DNA of 64,000 bases from Rheinheimera sp. D18 (GTDB lineage Bacteria; Pseudomonadota; Gammaproteobacteria; Enterobacterales; Alteromonadaceae), in assembly GCF_004345025.1 (NCBI RefSeq), contig NZ_CP037745.1, positions 2,728,001 through 2,792,000 of the forward strand, read 5' to 3'. Position numbers and translations under genes: made by a program. Shown piece after piece: positions 45,818 through 55,063 of the stretch. The notes beneath the pieces are model-generated. The model had not been told where the DNA came from, ran no database searches, and saw nothing but the letters and a program-made list of their open reading frames with translations. Numbering within the stretch: position 1 is the stretch's first letter; each line of letters begins with the position of its first letter.

Positions 45818-46480
45818 GTGGTGATTATTCGTTCGATATTAATTTTCTTACTATTTTCGGCCCACACACTTAGTGCTAATACTCTTGTAATTGGTGCGCC
45901 GCTTAACCCTACGCCAATGAGCCTGCAGCTGGAGCAGCTACTTAAAACGGCCTACTTACAACTGGGTTATCGTACAGAATTTATTGCTTTACCATCAGAG
46001 CGTAGGTTGCGCTTACTGCAACATGGCGATCTTGATGCAGACTTATTTCGTTCTTGTGAGCTTGACGAAGCACACCCAGAATTTATTGTCGTACCGGTAA
46101 CTATAGGTGCATTACACTTGCGAGCTTATAGTCTTGACCCACAAAAACTCACTAATTGGCAACAGCGACCTGAACTCATTATTAGCCATATTCGCGGCTT
46201 TAAAATGGCAGAGCAACAACAGTTTTTAGGTAAACGAATAACGGTTAGTAGTGACCAACAAGCTTTTGGTTTAATGTTACAAGGTCGAGTTGATATTTTA
46301 TTAGAAGATAGTCACACGGCTAAAAAGTTTTTATATCAGAAAAAAGACTTACCCACTATTGCCGAGCAAAACGTCGCCGATTTTGCCGTATGTCATGTAC
46401 TAAGTAATAAGCAACAATCGTTATTAAATTCACTCACGTTAAAGTTGCGGCTAAGTATGGCTAAGACGGTATTATTATAA
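45818..46480 (+). CDS. Small periplasmic solute-binding-like protein
   Basis: A 220-residue exported protein of the family-3 solute-binding type, with a signal peptide and TLVIGAPLNPTPMSLQLEQLLKTAY at the mature N-terminus. It is shorter than transporter-associated members (about 250 residues) and no permease is nearby. Two adjacent GTG codons (45818, 45821) could start it, and GAGG overlaps them, so the start is uncertain. Such orphan proteins often act in sensing. Confidence 0.65.
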   Translation: MVIIRSILIFLLFSAHTLSANTLVIGAPLNPTPMSLQLEQLLKTAYLQLGYRTEFIALPSERRLRLLQHGDLDADLFRSCELDEAHPEFIVVPVTIGALHLRAYSLDPQKLTNWQQRPELIISHIRGFKMAEQQQFLGKRITVSSDQQAFGLMLQGRVDILLEDSHTAKKFLYQKKDLPTIAEQNVADFAVCHVLSNKQQSLLNSLTLKLRLSMAKTVLL

Positions 46481-46510
46481 ATAAGCCAATCTTGAAGCAG
46501 CCGTGAAAAC

Positions 46511-46545
46511 AAAAAAGCCGAGCATTAATGCTCGGCTTTTTTTGC
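46511..46545. terminator. Bidirectional terminator between two convergent genes
   Basis: AGCCGAGCATT pairs perfectly with AATGCTCGGCT with A and T tracts on both sides. It serves the plus-strand binding-protein gene and the minus-strand peptidase gene. Confidence 0.88.
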
Positions 46546-46559
46546 TTATACTTTATATT

Positions 46560-48680
46560 TTATTTTGTTTGGCCTAACAGGTTAAGAATAAACGCGTATT
46601 CTTGGGCATTTTCTGCCAGCCTTGAGAACCGACCCGACTTACCGCCGTGGCCTGCTTCCATATTGGTTTTAAACATTAACGGCTGATTATTAGTTTTATG
46701 GGTACGCAGCTTTGCCACCCATTTTGCTGGCTCAAAGTATTGCACCTGTGAATCATGCAAACCGGTAGTAACCAACATGGCTGGGTAAGCTTGTTTTGCT
46801 ACCTGATCATAAGGCGAGTAAGACAACATATAATCGTAATAGGCTTTTTGTTTTGGGTTACCCCACTCGTCAAACTCGTTGGTAGTTAGCGGAATACCTT
46901 CGTCTAACATAGTGGTAACCACATCAACAAAGGGTACATGTGCCACTAAGCCACGGTATTTTTCTGGTGCCATGTTAGCCACTGCGCCCATTAGCAAGCC
47001 ACCAGCACTGCCGCCCATACCAAACACTTTGTCTTTCGCCGCATATTGGTTAGCAACTAAATAATCAGTTACTGCTATATAGTCAGTAAAGGTATTAATT
47101 TTATGCAGTAACTTACCATCTTCGTACCATTGCCGGCCCATTTCTTGGCCACCACGAATATGCGCGATAGCATAAACAAAGCCGCGATCTACCAGCGACA
47201 AGGCTACAGAGCGGAATGACGGATCTGACGAATTCCCGTAAGAACCGTATGCGTATTGATATAGCGGCGCACTGCCGTCACGTTTAAAATCTTTACGGTA
47301 TAGCAGTGAAATAGGCACTTTTACGCCATCAGTCGCCGTAGCCCACACCCGCTCGGTTTTATAGTTGTCTTTATCAAAGCCACCTAGTATTTCAGTTTGC
47401 TTTAACAACTGCTTTTCACCGGTTTTCATATTCAGTTGATAAGTGCTAGCAGGTGTAGTCAGTGACGTGTAAACATAGCGTACGTAGTCAGTATTAGGTT
47501 CAACGTTGGTCTCAAACGCCATAACATAAGCCGATTCATCAGATGCGACATAGAAGGCCTTATTTGGTGCATCCCATGGCATTATTTTTAACCGACGTAA
47601 GCCATCGCTGCGCTCGTTAATCGCTAAGTAATTATTAAATAACTCAAAGTCTTCAATAAATACCTTGTCGTCGTGCTTAACCAACGGCTGCCAGTTATTA
47701 CGATCACCAATTTTGTCATCAGTTACACTCATTAAACGAAAATTAGGTGCATCCCAATCGGTGCTTATTACCCAGCGGTCGTTAATATGGCTAGCCGAGT
47801 ACTGAAAGTCGCGCTGCCGAGGTGCCAGCACTTTAAATTCACTATCAGGTTTACTGGCGTCTTGTACGCGCATTTCGGTCGATACCGTGCTGCCAAGATA
47901 AATAACGACATAGTTATTATCACCGGTATTACCTATACCCATGTAAAAACTATTATCTTTTTCCTCATAGACTTGACGAGCACTGGCAACATCGTTGCCT
48001 AGTGTATGCTGTAATACCTGGGTACTAAGTAAGGTAGCAGGGTCATTTTTAACCACATATAACGTTTTGCTATCTTTAGCCCAAGCAATGCTGCTAGATA
48101 AGCCAGTTAACTGATCGGGTAAATCTTTTCCGGTGCGTAAGTCACGTATTTTCAAGGTGTATTGACGTCTGCCATTAGTGTCGTCGACATAGGCCAGTAA
48201 ATTTTGGTCAGGACTAACACGCATATTCGCCACCTGATAAAAATCTTTACCAGCGGCCAATACGTTTACATCTAGCATTACCTGCTCGGTGCCGTCTTTT
48301 AACGATTTACGCAGATATATTGGATACTCTTTGCCGGTATCAAAACGGGTGTAATAGCTATAATCGCCTTTATTGTAGGGCACTGAGCTATCGTCCTGTT
48401 TAATCCGGCCAATAATCTCATCGGTAAGCTTGTCAGTTAACGCTTGATAACCCGCACTATATTGTGCGAAATAATCATTTTCACGCTGCAAATAATCTAA
48501 TACCGTTGGCGAGGTTCGGCTGTCGTCACGTAGCCAATAATAAGGATCTGGTCGGTCACCATTGGCTGAGGTTACAGTGTAAGGTTGTTGTACGGCAATC
48601 GGCGCGGTTAGTTCTACTGCGCTTAGCCAGAAGCTACTAATACTACTTAGGCATAGCAGAGCTATTGTATGTTTACGCAT
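46560..48680 (-). CDS. ptrB: Secreted oligopeptidase B-like S9 peptidase
   Basis: A 706-residue prolyl-oligopeptidase-family enzyme with a signal peptide. A beta-propeller occupies roughly residues 60-410, followed by the alpha/beta hydrolase domain. Catalytic residues: Ser in GMGGSAGGLLMG, Asp in GLHDSQVQYFEPAKW, His in EAGHGGKSGR. GSYGNSSDPSF and IRGGQEMGRQWYEDGK are oligopeptidase B signatures, which point to cleavage after basic residues. The export signal differs from the cytoplasmic E. coli PtrB. Confidence 0.92.
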   Translation of the reverse strand: MRKHTIALLCLSSISSFWLSAVELTAPIAVQQPYTVTSANGDRPDPYYWLRDDSRTSPTVLDYLQRENDYFAQYSAGYQALTDKLTDEIIGRIKQDDSSVPYNKGDYSYYTRFDTGKEYPIYLRKSLKDGTEQVMLDVNVLAAGKDFYQVANMRVSPDQNLLAYVDDTNGRRQYTLKIRDLRTGKDLPDQLTGLSSSIAWAKDSKTLYVVKNDPATLLSTQVLQHTLGNDVASARQVYEEKDNSFYMGIGNTGDNNYVVIYLGSTVSTEMRVQDASKPDSEFKVLAPRQRDFQYSASHINDRWVISTDWDAPNFRLMSVTDDKIGDRNNWQPLVKHDDKVFIEDFELFNNYLAINERSDGLRRLKIMPWDAPNKAFYVASDESAYVMAFETNVEPNTDYVRYVYTSLTTPASTYQLNMKTGEKQLLKQTEILGGFDKDNYKTERVWATATDGVKVPISLLYRKDFKRDGSAPLYQYAYGSYGNSSDPSFRSVALSLVDRGFVYAIAHIRGGQEMGRQWYEDGKLLHKINTFTDYIAVTDYLVANQYAAKDKVFGMGGSAGGLLMGAVANMAPEKYRGLVAHVPFVDVVTTMLDEGIPLTTNEFDEWGNPKQKAYYDYMLSYSPYDQVAKQAYPAMLVTTGLHDSQVQYFEPAKWVAKLRTHKTNNQPLMFKTNMEAGHGGKSGRFSRLAENAQEYAFILNLLGQTK

Positions 48681-48871
48681 TAGTTCTCTCTGTGAAGTTC
48701 AGGCAAACAGAAAAACTAACATAACAATTGCAGTAAACCAAATTTGCACAGCGTAAAAAGTGTAACGGAGTATATTTATACATAGATATTATACGCCGCT
48801 TTATTTAATCTATTCACAAATGGCTGGTTTTAAGCTATTACTTTAAACTTATTATAAACAGGGAAAATGAC

Positions 48872-49054
48872 ATGGCGTTAATGACGGTTGAGCAGGTAGC
48901 AGAATTTTTAGGTGTACAAGCAATAAGAGTTGAACGTTTAGCAAGGGAAAACTTGCTTGTACCCGCAGAGAAAGATACCGCAGGTAAACCATTATTCAAT
49001 GCCGATGACGTAAAGCGATATAAAACACTAGCAGAGCGCTTAGGCGGATTATAA
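48872..49054 (+). CDS. Small helix-turn-helix DNA-binding protein
   Basis: A 60-residue protein. MTVEQVAEFLGVQAIRVERLARENLL is an excisionase/MerR-type helix-turn-helix, and FNADDVKRYK matches the wing of that fold. AGGGAAAATGAC precedes ATG. It lies in a gap between the S9 peptidase and the thiamine operon, not near any integrase. Its target is unknown. Confidence 0.68.
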   Translation: MALMTVEQVAEFLGVQAIRVERLARENLLVPAEKDTAGKPLFNADDVKRYKTLAERLGGL

Positions 49055-49063
49055 CGCTAGCAA

Positions 49064-49924
49064 TTATTCTACGTGTTGCAAGCGCTGCTGCCAGCGCTTG
49101 GCCTGCGCTTCATAACCGGGAACCGCTAAGTACCATAACCAGCAAAAGCCGCAGTAAAGTTGTTTTGCTAAAAATAACTTGCTACGCAGTGGCTCTAACA
49201 ATTCAGCTAAACCGCGATAGCCCACATATTCCGCTAACATTAACTGTTCTTGCTGCTCGGTCAAATTAAAATGTAAACTTACCGCCGCTAGATCAAGACT
49301 ACTATCAGCTAATTGGCTGTATTCAAAATCAAGTAGCCAGAGCTTGTCTGCTGCGAACAACAAATTACCCGCATGTAAATCTAAATGACATAACACAATG
49401 TCAGCCGACAATAGCTGTAGTTTTGTGGCGGCACGCTGCAACGCTGCCAATAACAACGGCTCTATAACGAATGTGGTTGGCACGGCCTTAATTAGCTGCT
49501 GTAAATATCTGGGGTATTCAAGTTGCGGTGTTTGTACCGACAATTGATGAAAGGCAGCAAGTGCAGTTAATAGTAAGGTTGAACCGTGCTGGGTATAATC
49601 AAAAGCCACACCGTTTGGAATATACTCGCTTAACATAACTTGATAATGATTATTTAAACAAAGCGGTGCAGGTGCTAACCCCTTTGCCGCAGCTGCGTGC
49701 TGACAGCGTAGTTCTTGATGTCGACAGATATCAGAGCCGACCGGATAACTACGCAGCACATATTCATCGTGCGCAGTGCTTACATAAAAACTTTGGTTAC
49801 TTTCGCCCTGAGATAAAGCACGGACTTTTAACGGCGGTTGGCTAACAAAAAATTCTAGCCGCTGACATAAGCGCGTTACATGCTCAATTTCATGGTCGGC
49901 TGCTGTTGATAATGACTGCGCCAT
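49064..49924 (-). CDS. thiK: Thiamine kinase-like phosphotransferase
   Basis: A 286-residue aminoglycoside-phosphotransferase-fold kinase. The start at 49924 (MAQSLSTAADHEIEHV) fits the family; the frame runs open to 50044. The catalytic loop is LCHLDLHAGNLL and the metal Asp is in LWLLDFEYSQ. GESNQSFYV is the nucleotide loop. It overlaps the end of pnuT and is the last gene of an operon controlled by a TPP riboswitch, so thiamine is the likely substrate. Choline or similar small alcohol kinases have the same fold. Confidence 0.82.
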   Translation of the reverse strand: MAQSLSTAADHEIEHVTRLCQRLEFFVSQPPLKVRALSQGESNQSFYVSTAHDEYVLRSYPVGSDICRHQELRCQHAAAAKGLAPAPLCLNNHYQVMLSEYIPNGVAFDYTQHGSTLLLTALAAFHQLSVQTPQLEYPRYLQQLIKAVPTTFVIEPLLLAALQRAATKLQLLSADIVLCHLDLHAGNLLFAADKLWLLDFEYSQLADSSLDLAAVSLHFNLTEQQEQLMLAEYVGYRGLAELLEPLRSKLFLAKQLYCGFCWLWYLAVPGYEAQAKRWQQRLQHVE

Positions 49925-50505
49925 ATAAAGTACCCTGCAATTGCAATAACCGTATACAGCATAAACAAGCCAGTAAGAAAATACAGGTGTTTTTGTGCAT
50001 AAATATAAATTGATACGGCGTCTATCACCACCCAATACAACCAATTAGATACCAGCTTACGTGCTACTAATAAGGTTGCCATTACACTAAAAGCGGTGGT
50101 TTGAGCATCAATATAAGCAAAGTCGGCCTGGGTATAGTTGTGCATTACCACGCCTAGCACCCAGCCTGCTATTGCTGTAATAACAATTAAGCCCAAATGC
50201 CTTTGCCAATGCCATTCATACACCGGCCCGCGAGTATCCGGCGCTGCTTGGCGTAACTGTTGCCAACGCCACCAGCCATAAAGTGCCATACCGGCATAGT
50301 ACAACTGCAAAATGGCATCCGACAACAATGCCGATTGCCACATAACATGAGTAAATAGCACAGTGCTTAGTAACGCCGCTGGCCAGCACCATAAACTTTG
50401 TTTTAGTGCCAGTATCACGTAGGCTAACGCCAATAGCGTTGCTATCAGCTCAATGCTGTGCATAAGTTGCCATTGCTCGATAGCCTGCGAGATAAGCTGG
50501 TTCAT
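49876..50505 (-). CDS. pnuT: PnuC-family thiamine transporter
   Basis: A 209-residue inner-membrane carrier of the PnuC family, with about seven hydrophobic segments. WCWPAALLSTVLF, YYAGMALYGWWRW and SNWLYWVVIDAVSIYIYAQK are family features. Under TPP riboswitch control and next to a thiamine kinase, it is the PnuT type, which takes up thiamine and not nicotinamide riboside. It overlaps the preceding gene by four bases (ATGA). Confidence 0.88.
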   Translation of the reverse strand: MNQLISQAIEQWQLMHSIELIATLLALAYVILALKQSLWCWPAALLSTVLFTHVMWQSALLSDAILQLYYAGMALYGWWRWQQLRQAAPDTRGPVYEWHWQRHLGLIVITAIAGWVLGVVMHNYTQADFAYIDAQTTAFSVMATLLVARKLVSNWLYWVVIDAVSIYIYAQKHLYFLTGLFMLYTVIAIAGYFIWRSHYQQQPTMKLSM

Positions 50506-50750
50506 GGCCGTAAGTCACCGTGTAAAAATTTACAAACAAAAATCACTTTACCGTACTTTTCATATGACCATTTAATACATGCCTGTAAGGCATGCATAAC
50601 GTCATCATATTCGCCAAATAACTGCGTGCTTAACGTGTTGGTTAACACTAAAATTGACGGATACTGATTTAACTGATCAATAAAATCTTTAATTGGAGTG
50701 AGATAATCATCCGCTAATGGATAGCTACTTATTTCTACAGTTAATTTCAT
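50502..50750 (-). CDS. YkoF/MTH1187-like thiamine-binding protein
   Basis: An 82-residue single-domain protein. The start at 50750 is preferred, since GGAGATAAGC sits directly before the ATG (an upstream TTG frame exists). EISSYPLADDYLTPIKDFI and KYGKVIFVCKFLHG suggest the ferredoxin-like thiamine-binding fold of YkoF/MTH1187. It lies between the TonB receptor and pnuT. It may bind or buffer thiamine; the binding role is inferred from family and operon. Confidence 0.72.
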   Translation of the reverse strand: MKLTVEISSYPLADDYLTPIKDFIDQLNQYPSILVLTNTLSTQLFGEYDDVMHALQACIKWSYEKYGKVIFVCKFLHGDLRP

Positions 50751-50762
50751 GCTTATCTCCAA

Positions 50763-52847
50763 TTAAAATTGATAGCTAGCGCTAACGCCAATGCGGCGGG
50801 GTTCAGCAAATTGCTCGTAAGTATGCGCCTCGTAGCCATCGCGGGGGTCATTGCCAAAGTAAAAACCACGTACACCAATGTCTTTATCTAGCGCGTTGCG
50901 GCTCCACAGGGCTAAATTCCATTGCTCTAACTGATAACTTAAGCGCAGATTAACTAACTCGTAACGTGACGAGCGCGCGCTATGGCCGTCAGAATAAAAG
51001 AACTCATCTTTACCTTGCAGGCTAATATTAAAGGTTAGTGGCTCAGTGATATACCAATCAGCAGCAACGCTGTATTGAAACCGTGGTGCTTGCGCTTGCT
51101 CGCGCCCGGTAAAATCGTCGCCAGCAATGGTCGTGTAATTACCTAGCTTAGTTTTAAGCCAACTTGCACTAATAAACACAGCTAAGTGTGAATTTACCTG
51201 GATACGGTTTTCCATTTCAATACCGTAGTTACGGCCACTACCCGCGTTATCAATAAAACCGGAAAACTCTGGGCCGCTATTCGGGTTTAGCCAGCCTTTA
51301 ACTTGCATATCATCACGCCACATATAAAACGCAGCTACACGCGCAACCACGCTTTGATCTAAAGCACTGCCTTTTACACCAAACTCGGCGTTGTATAGCG
51401 TTTCAGGGGCAAAACTGGCTTTGGTTTGTAGTGCAGCTAAATCGTTATCTTTCGCTTTAGACAAGGCTTCGCCGTTAACACCACCAACCTTATAACCGCG
51501 CGATGCTAATAAATAAATTAAGGCTTGTTGATTAACTTGATAGTTTAAACTGAGTTTTGCGCCCCACATAGTATCGTGGTTCTGGATCTGATTACCGCTG
51601 GTATCGGCATAGTCATCATCATAACGTTCAGCGCGTAAACCTGTAATTACACTCCAGCCTGGGTTTAACGGTGTAGTTAATTCAGCATAGGCAGCTAAAT
51701 TCCGCCGTATTAGTTCGTTATCAAACTGACGATTTTTGTGAAAAACAATACGCGTTAAATCAAACTGTTTATTAGCTGCGTAAATACCAAACACCCAATC
51801 GCTATTACCAAGCTTACCTTCGGGTGTAGATACCAGACGATAATCAACGCTTAGCTGCTCACGATCACGTAAATAGCGATCAGTTGATATATATTCATCT
51901 GGATGAATACCCGCATAAGCCCAGTCTTCGTCAAAACCATAATCGCTATTTGCACCTAACCAACTAATTTGACCAAACGCGGTAAAATATTCAGCACCGG
52001 TATATTCAGCTTGCAGCGCTAAGGCTTTACTACGAATTATATCTTGGCCTGGTTCATCTGATAGCGTAGTGCGATTATTGTCTAACGAGAACGCATCGAA
52101 GCCATTATCTTGATCAACTAAATGCGTAATTAATTGCAGCATTAAATGCTGATTAACCTGATAGCGTAATTTAAAGCGTGCCGTAAATTCGTCAATATTG
52201 TTGGTGTCATTACGGTTTAAGTAGCCATTTTCAATAAAGCCGTCTGAGGTTTGCTGTTCTAACGCTAGGCTAAAACCTAGGCTGTCGTTGATGGCATTAC
52301 TAAACAAGCCGGCTAATTGGTAACTATCATAGTTCGCCAACGTAGCACTAAACTTACCTTCAGGCGCTATGGATGGCCCTTTGGTTGTTAAATTTAGCAT
52401 ACCGGCCAACGCATTAGCACCAAAACGGGTTGCTTCAGGGCCACGAAAAACCTCTATTTGCGCAATATCATGTATTGCGCTAATGCCCATACCTGAGTAA
52501 TCAATGCCATCAATTAACACCCCAACTGACGGGTTAATAGTATCGGAGTATTCGCTACGCTCACCCACGCCACGTACTTGCAAATAACGACCGCGAGACG
52601 CGCCGGACGTATAGTTAACATTGGCAAACTGGTGTAGTAAATCATCAAGGTGCTGTGCTGAAGTTCGTTTAACGTCATCGTCAGTAAGCACGGCAATACT
52701 ACCCGAAAGTTGCTGAACGGAATGACGACGAAAGTCACCTTGCACTTCAATGCGTTCTAGCGACGCAGCATCAAGGTTGATTTGCTCCGCAGTAGCTACT
52801 ACAGGAATAGCCATTGTCAGCGTGATTAAACTAGGTATAAAACGCAT
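50763..52847 (-). CDS. TonB-dependent receptor, predicted thiamine uptake
   Basis: A 694-residue outer-membrane receptor. The start at 52847 (MRFIPSLITLTMAIPVVATA) gives a normal signal peptide; a TTG further upstream extends the frame. Plug motifs LERIEVQGDFRRHSVQQLSG, LQVRGVGERSEYSD and IEVFRGPEATRFGANALAGM, then the barrel ending YQF. A TPP riboswitch lies directly upstream, and pnuT, a thiamine-binding protein and a thiamine kinase follow. The substrate is therefore thiamine or a derivative. Confidence 0.9.
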   Translation of the reverse strand: MRFIPSLITLTMAIPVVATAEQINLDAASLERIEVQGDFRRHSVQQLSGSIAVLTDDDVKRTSAQHLDDLLHQFANVNYTSGASRGRYLQVRGVGERSEYSDTINPSVGVLIDGIDYSGMGISAIHDIAQIEVFRGPEATRFGANALAGMLNLTTKGPSIAPEGKFSATLANYDSYQLAGLFSNAINDSLGFSLALEQQTSDGFIENGYLNRNDTNNIDEFTARFKLRYQVNQHLMLQLITHLVDQDNGFDAFSLDNNRTTLSDEPGQDIIRSKALALQAEYTGAEYFTAFGQISWLGANSDYGFDEDWAYAGIHPDEYISTDRYLRDREQLSVDYRLVSTPEGKLGNSDWVFGIYAANKQFDLTRIVFHKNRQFDNELIRRNLAAYAELTTPLNPGWSVITGLRAERYDDDYADTSGNQIQNHDTMWGAKLSLNYQVNQQALIYLLASRGYKVGGVNGEALSKAKDNDLAALQTKASFAPETLYNAEFGVKGSALDQSVVARVAAFYMWRDDMQVKGWLNPNSGPEFSGFIDNAGSGRNYGIEMENRIQVNSHLAVFISASWLKTKLGNYTTIAGDDFTGREQAQAPRFQYSVAADWYITEPLTFNISLQGKDEFFYSDGHSARSSRYELVNLRLSYQLEQWNLALWSRNALDKDIGVRGFYFGNDPRDGYEAHTYEQFAEPRRIGVSASYQF

Positions 52848-52892
52848 TTTTGTATGAGTCTCCAAAACAACATAGAGATCACACCAGCATGA

Positions 52893-52985
52893 GGAGTTAG
52901 CACCATCCCTCCGCCGGTATAATCCGGATCAGGTTCATAGGGTTCGCCTTTCGGCATCTCAGCAATTGCACCCCTTGGTTGCGCG
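52893..52985 (-). ncRNA. TPP riboswitch (THI element)
   Basis: On the minus strand the sequence runs GGGGTGC, GCTGAGATG, AACCCTATGAACCTGATCC and CCGGCGGAGGGA, the highly conserved core of the TPP-binding aptamer, in correct order. It sits about 45 bases before the receptor gene start. High TPP should shut the thiamine-salvage operon down, by termination or by hiding the RBS. Ends are approximate. Confidence 0.95.
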
Positions 52986-53157
52986 GCAAGTGTAGAGCTT
53001 TTCTAGATTAACTGCAATCGTAGGAAAAACTGACAGCTAATTTTACATATCTTGTTGTTAACAATTAATATCCAACTGAAAAACATAGAGTAATTTATTG
53101 GCATACTTCATGCCTTAGTAAAATAACAATTAAAATGGTTAAGTGTTGGAGATTAAA

Positions 53158-53988
53158 ATGTTAAAAAAATTACTTTCAACTGGAATTCTCGCTTTGTCAT
53201 TAAGCGCCCCAGCATTTGCTGGCGCCATTATTACTGGTTTTAACGATAATACATTACCGGGTAACGATGACGGCTCTACTGGGCTAGTGTCTATTGGTTT
53301 TAACGTAAACTTTTTCGGTTTAGTATTCAGTGATTTGTATGTAAACAACAACGGTAACGTGACGTTTGATAGCCCAATCTCTGCTTACACCCCTTTTGAC
53401 TTAACCTCAACTGGACAGCAAATTATTGCGCCTTTTTTCGCAGACGTAGATACTCGCAATGCTGGTGAGCTAGTCACTTACGGCCAAGGCCAGCTTAACG
53501 GCTTTAACGCTTTTGCCGTAAACTGGCTTGATGTTGATTACTATTTCAGCGATTCAACGCATACTAACTTTAATAGCTTTCAGTTAATTTTAGTCGACAG
53601 AAGTGATATTGCTGCAGGTGATTTTGACATCATTTTTAACTACGACAATATTATGTGGGAAGCCGGAACTGCCAGTGATTCAGATGAAAACGGTTTAGGT
53701 GGCTCATCTGCTCGTGCTGGCTTTTCCAACGGCACAAATAATCCAGGTACGTTTTATGAATTAGCGGGCTCTGCGGTCAACGGTGCCTTCTTAAACTCAG
53801 GTATAAATTCATTAATTAATAATCGTTACAATAGCGATATCGATGGTCGTTACGTTTTTACTGCGCGTAACGGTAACATTGTTGTTGACCCTACACCTAA
53901 TCCAGTGCCAGAGTCTGGTTCTATCATTTTACTAGCCTCAGGTTTAATGCTTCTTGGCGGCAGAAAGTTACTTAAAAAAAGCGTATAG
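53158..53988 (+). CDS. PEP-CTERM protein with a nidogen-like domain
   Basis: A 276-residue exported protein. The start at 53158 follows GGAGATTAAA. It has a signal peptide ending APAFAG. GFNVNFFGLVFSDLYVNNNGNVTF and IIAPFFADVDTRN are the NIDO (nidogen extracellular) core, ending near residue 240. The C-terminus VPESGSIILLASGLMLLGGRKLLKKSV is a PEP-CTERM anchor variant (Ser-Gly in place of the Pro-Gly pair). NIDO domains occur in surface adhesion proteins. It may be sorted by an exosortase, which is not in this window. Confidence 0.85.
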   Translation: MLKKLLSTGILALSLSAPAFAGAIITGFNDNTLPGNDDGSTGLVSIGFNVNFFGLVFSDLYVNNNGNVTFDSPISAYTPFDLTSTGQQIIAPFFADVDTRNAGELVTYGQGQLNGFNAFAVNWLDVDYYFSDSTHTNFNSFQLILVDRSDIAAGDFDIIFNYDNIMWEAGTASDSDENGLGGSSARAGFSNGTNNPGTFYELAGSAVNGAFLNSGINSLINNRYNSDIDGRYVFTARNGNIVVDPTPNPVPESGSIILLASGLMLLGGRKLLKKSV

Positions 53989-53998
53989 CAATACCCAA

Positions 53999-54037
53999 GC
54001 GCTGCTGACGGTGTCTTAACGCCTCAGCAGCGTTTTA
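53999..54037. terminator. Terminator after the NIDO/PEP-CTERM gene
   Basis: CGCTGCTGA (about 54000) pairs with TCAGCAGCG (about 54024) across a 15-base loop, followed by TTTTA. Confidence 0.7.
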
Positions 54038-54134
54038 TTACCTTGTGTTTTTACCGCTTTTACTTCAACGCATGACATTGCGAAATAGCTACTCTACACT
54101 GCAACAATATACTGACTATTTGCGACTCATCTCT

Positions 54135-55028
54135 ATGCTAAACCTGCGCCCTCGCCAACTATTATTACTGTCTTTATTAGCTGCCTTTGTCACCATGGCG
54201 CTAAAAACCTTAGCTTGGTACATTACCGGTTCAGTTGGCTTTTTATCTGATGCTATTGAATCAGTGGTTAATGTCGCCGGCGCTGGTTTTGCGCTCTTTA
54301 TGGTTACACTAGCAAGACGCCCCGCTGATGACAGCCACCCTTATGGTCACAGTAAAGCGGAATACTTATCAGCAGCTTTTGAAGGCGGCATGATACTGCT
54401 TGCTGCATTTGCTATTTGTATTACTGCCATTGAGCGCTTAATAAACCCGCAACCTATTTCTACTCTGGGCATAGGTACCGCATTTACGGTATTGGCGAGT
54501 TTAATTAACTTAGCTATAGCGCTTTTATTACTGCGGGGTGGCAAACAGCATAACTCACCAGCATTAGAGGGCGACGGTAAACATTTAATGACCGACGTAT
54601 GGACTACTGTAGGTGTTATAGTTGGTGTGTCAGTGGCCGCAATAAGCGGTTATAGCTGGCTTGACCCTTTAGTGGCTATTGCTGTTGCTTTGCATATTGT
54701 GCATGAAGGGTATGGCATTTTGTATCGTGCAGCTAATGGCTTAATGGATAAAGCCCTGCCTGATGAGGATATTACTAAAATTGAACAGGCTTTAGCCACA
54801 ATCGGCGGCTCGGAAGTAAGCTTTATTCATCTACGTACTCGAGCTGCAGCCACACTACAATTTGCCCAAACCGATATGCAGGTTCCAGCACACTGGACGG
54901 TAGAAAAAGCCCATAAGTTAGCAGACGAAGCTGAAATTGCGTTGCTACAGCTTGGTATTGAGTTAGTTGTCCACGTTGAACCCAAAGAGCTTGCTAACGG
55001 CGTCACTGCTTATAATGTACCAACATAG
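54135..55028 (+). CDS. Cation diffusion facilitator (CDF) metal exporter
   Basis: A 297-residue inner-membrane exporter. The start is uncertain: 54135 (MLNLRPRQLLLLSL) places it just before the first membrane segment, while 54072 and 54045 are also open. Six segments, metal-site residues in GFLSDAIESVVN, HPYGHSKAEYLSAAFEG and a second Asp in HLMTDVWTTVGV, and a C-terminal cytoplasmic domain with HLRTRAAATLQFAQTDMQV. It exports divalent metals, zinc, iron or manganese. Confidence 0.88.
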   Translation: MLNLRPRQLLLLSLLAAFVTMALKTLAWYITGSVGFLSDAIESVVNVAGAGFALFMVTLARRPADDSHPYGHSKAEYLSAAFEGGMILLAAFAICITAIERLINPQPISTLGIGTAFTVLASLINLAIALLLLRGGKQHNSPALEGDGKHLMTDVWTTVGVIVGVSVAAISGYSWLDPLVAIAVALHIVHEGYGILYRAANGLMDKALPDEDITKIEQALATIGGSEVSFIHLRTRAAATLQFAQTDMQVPAHWTVEKAHKLADEAEIALLQLGIELVVHVEPKELANGVTAYNVPT

Positions 55029-55050
55029 CGGCTATTATTTTAGCCGCTAT
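55025..55050. terminator. Hairpin between the CDF and mgtE genes
   Basis: ATAGCGGCT (55025-55033) / AGCCGCTAT (55042-55050), a 9-base perfect stem, between two convergent genes; T-rich loop. Confidence 0.55.
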
Positions 55051-55063
55051 GTCGGCATTATAA

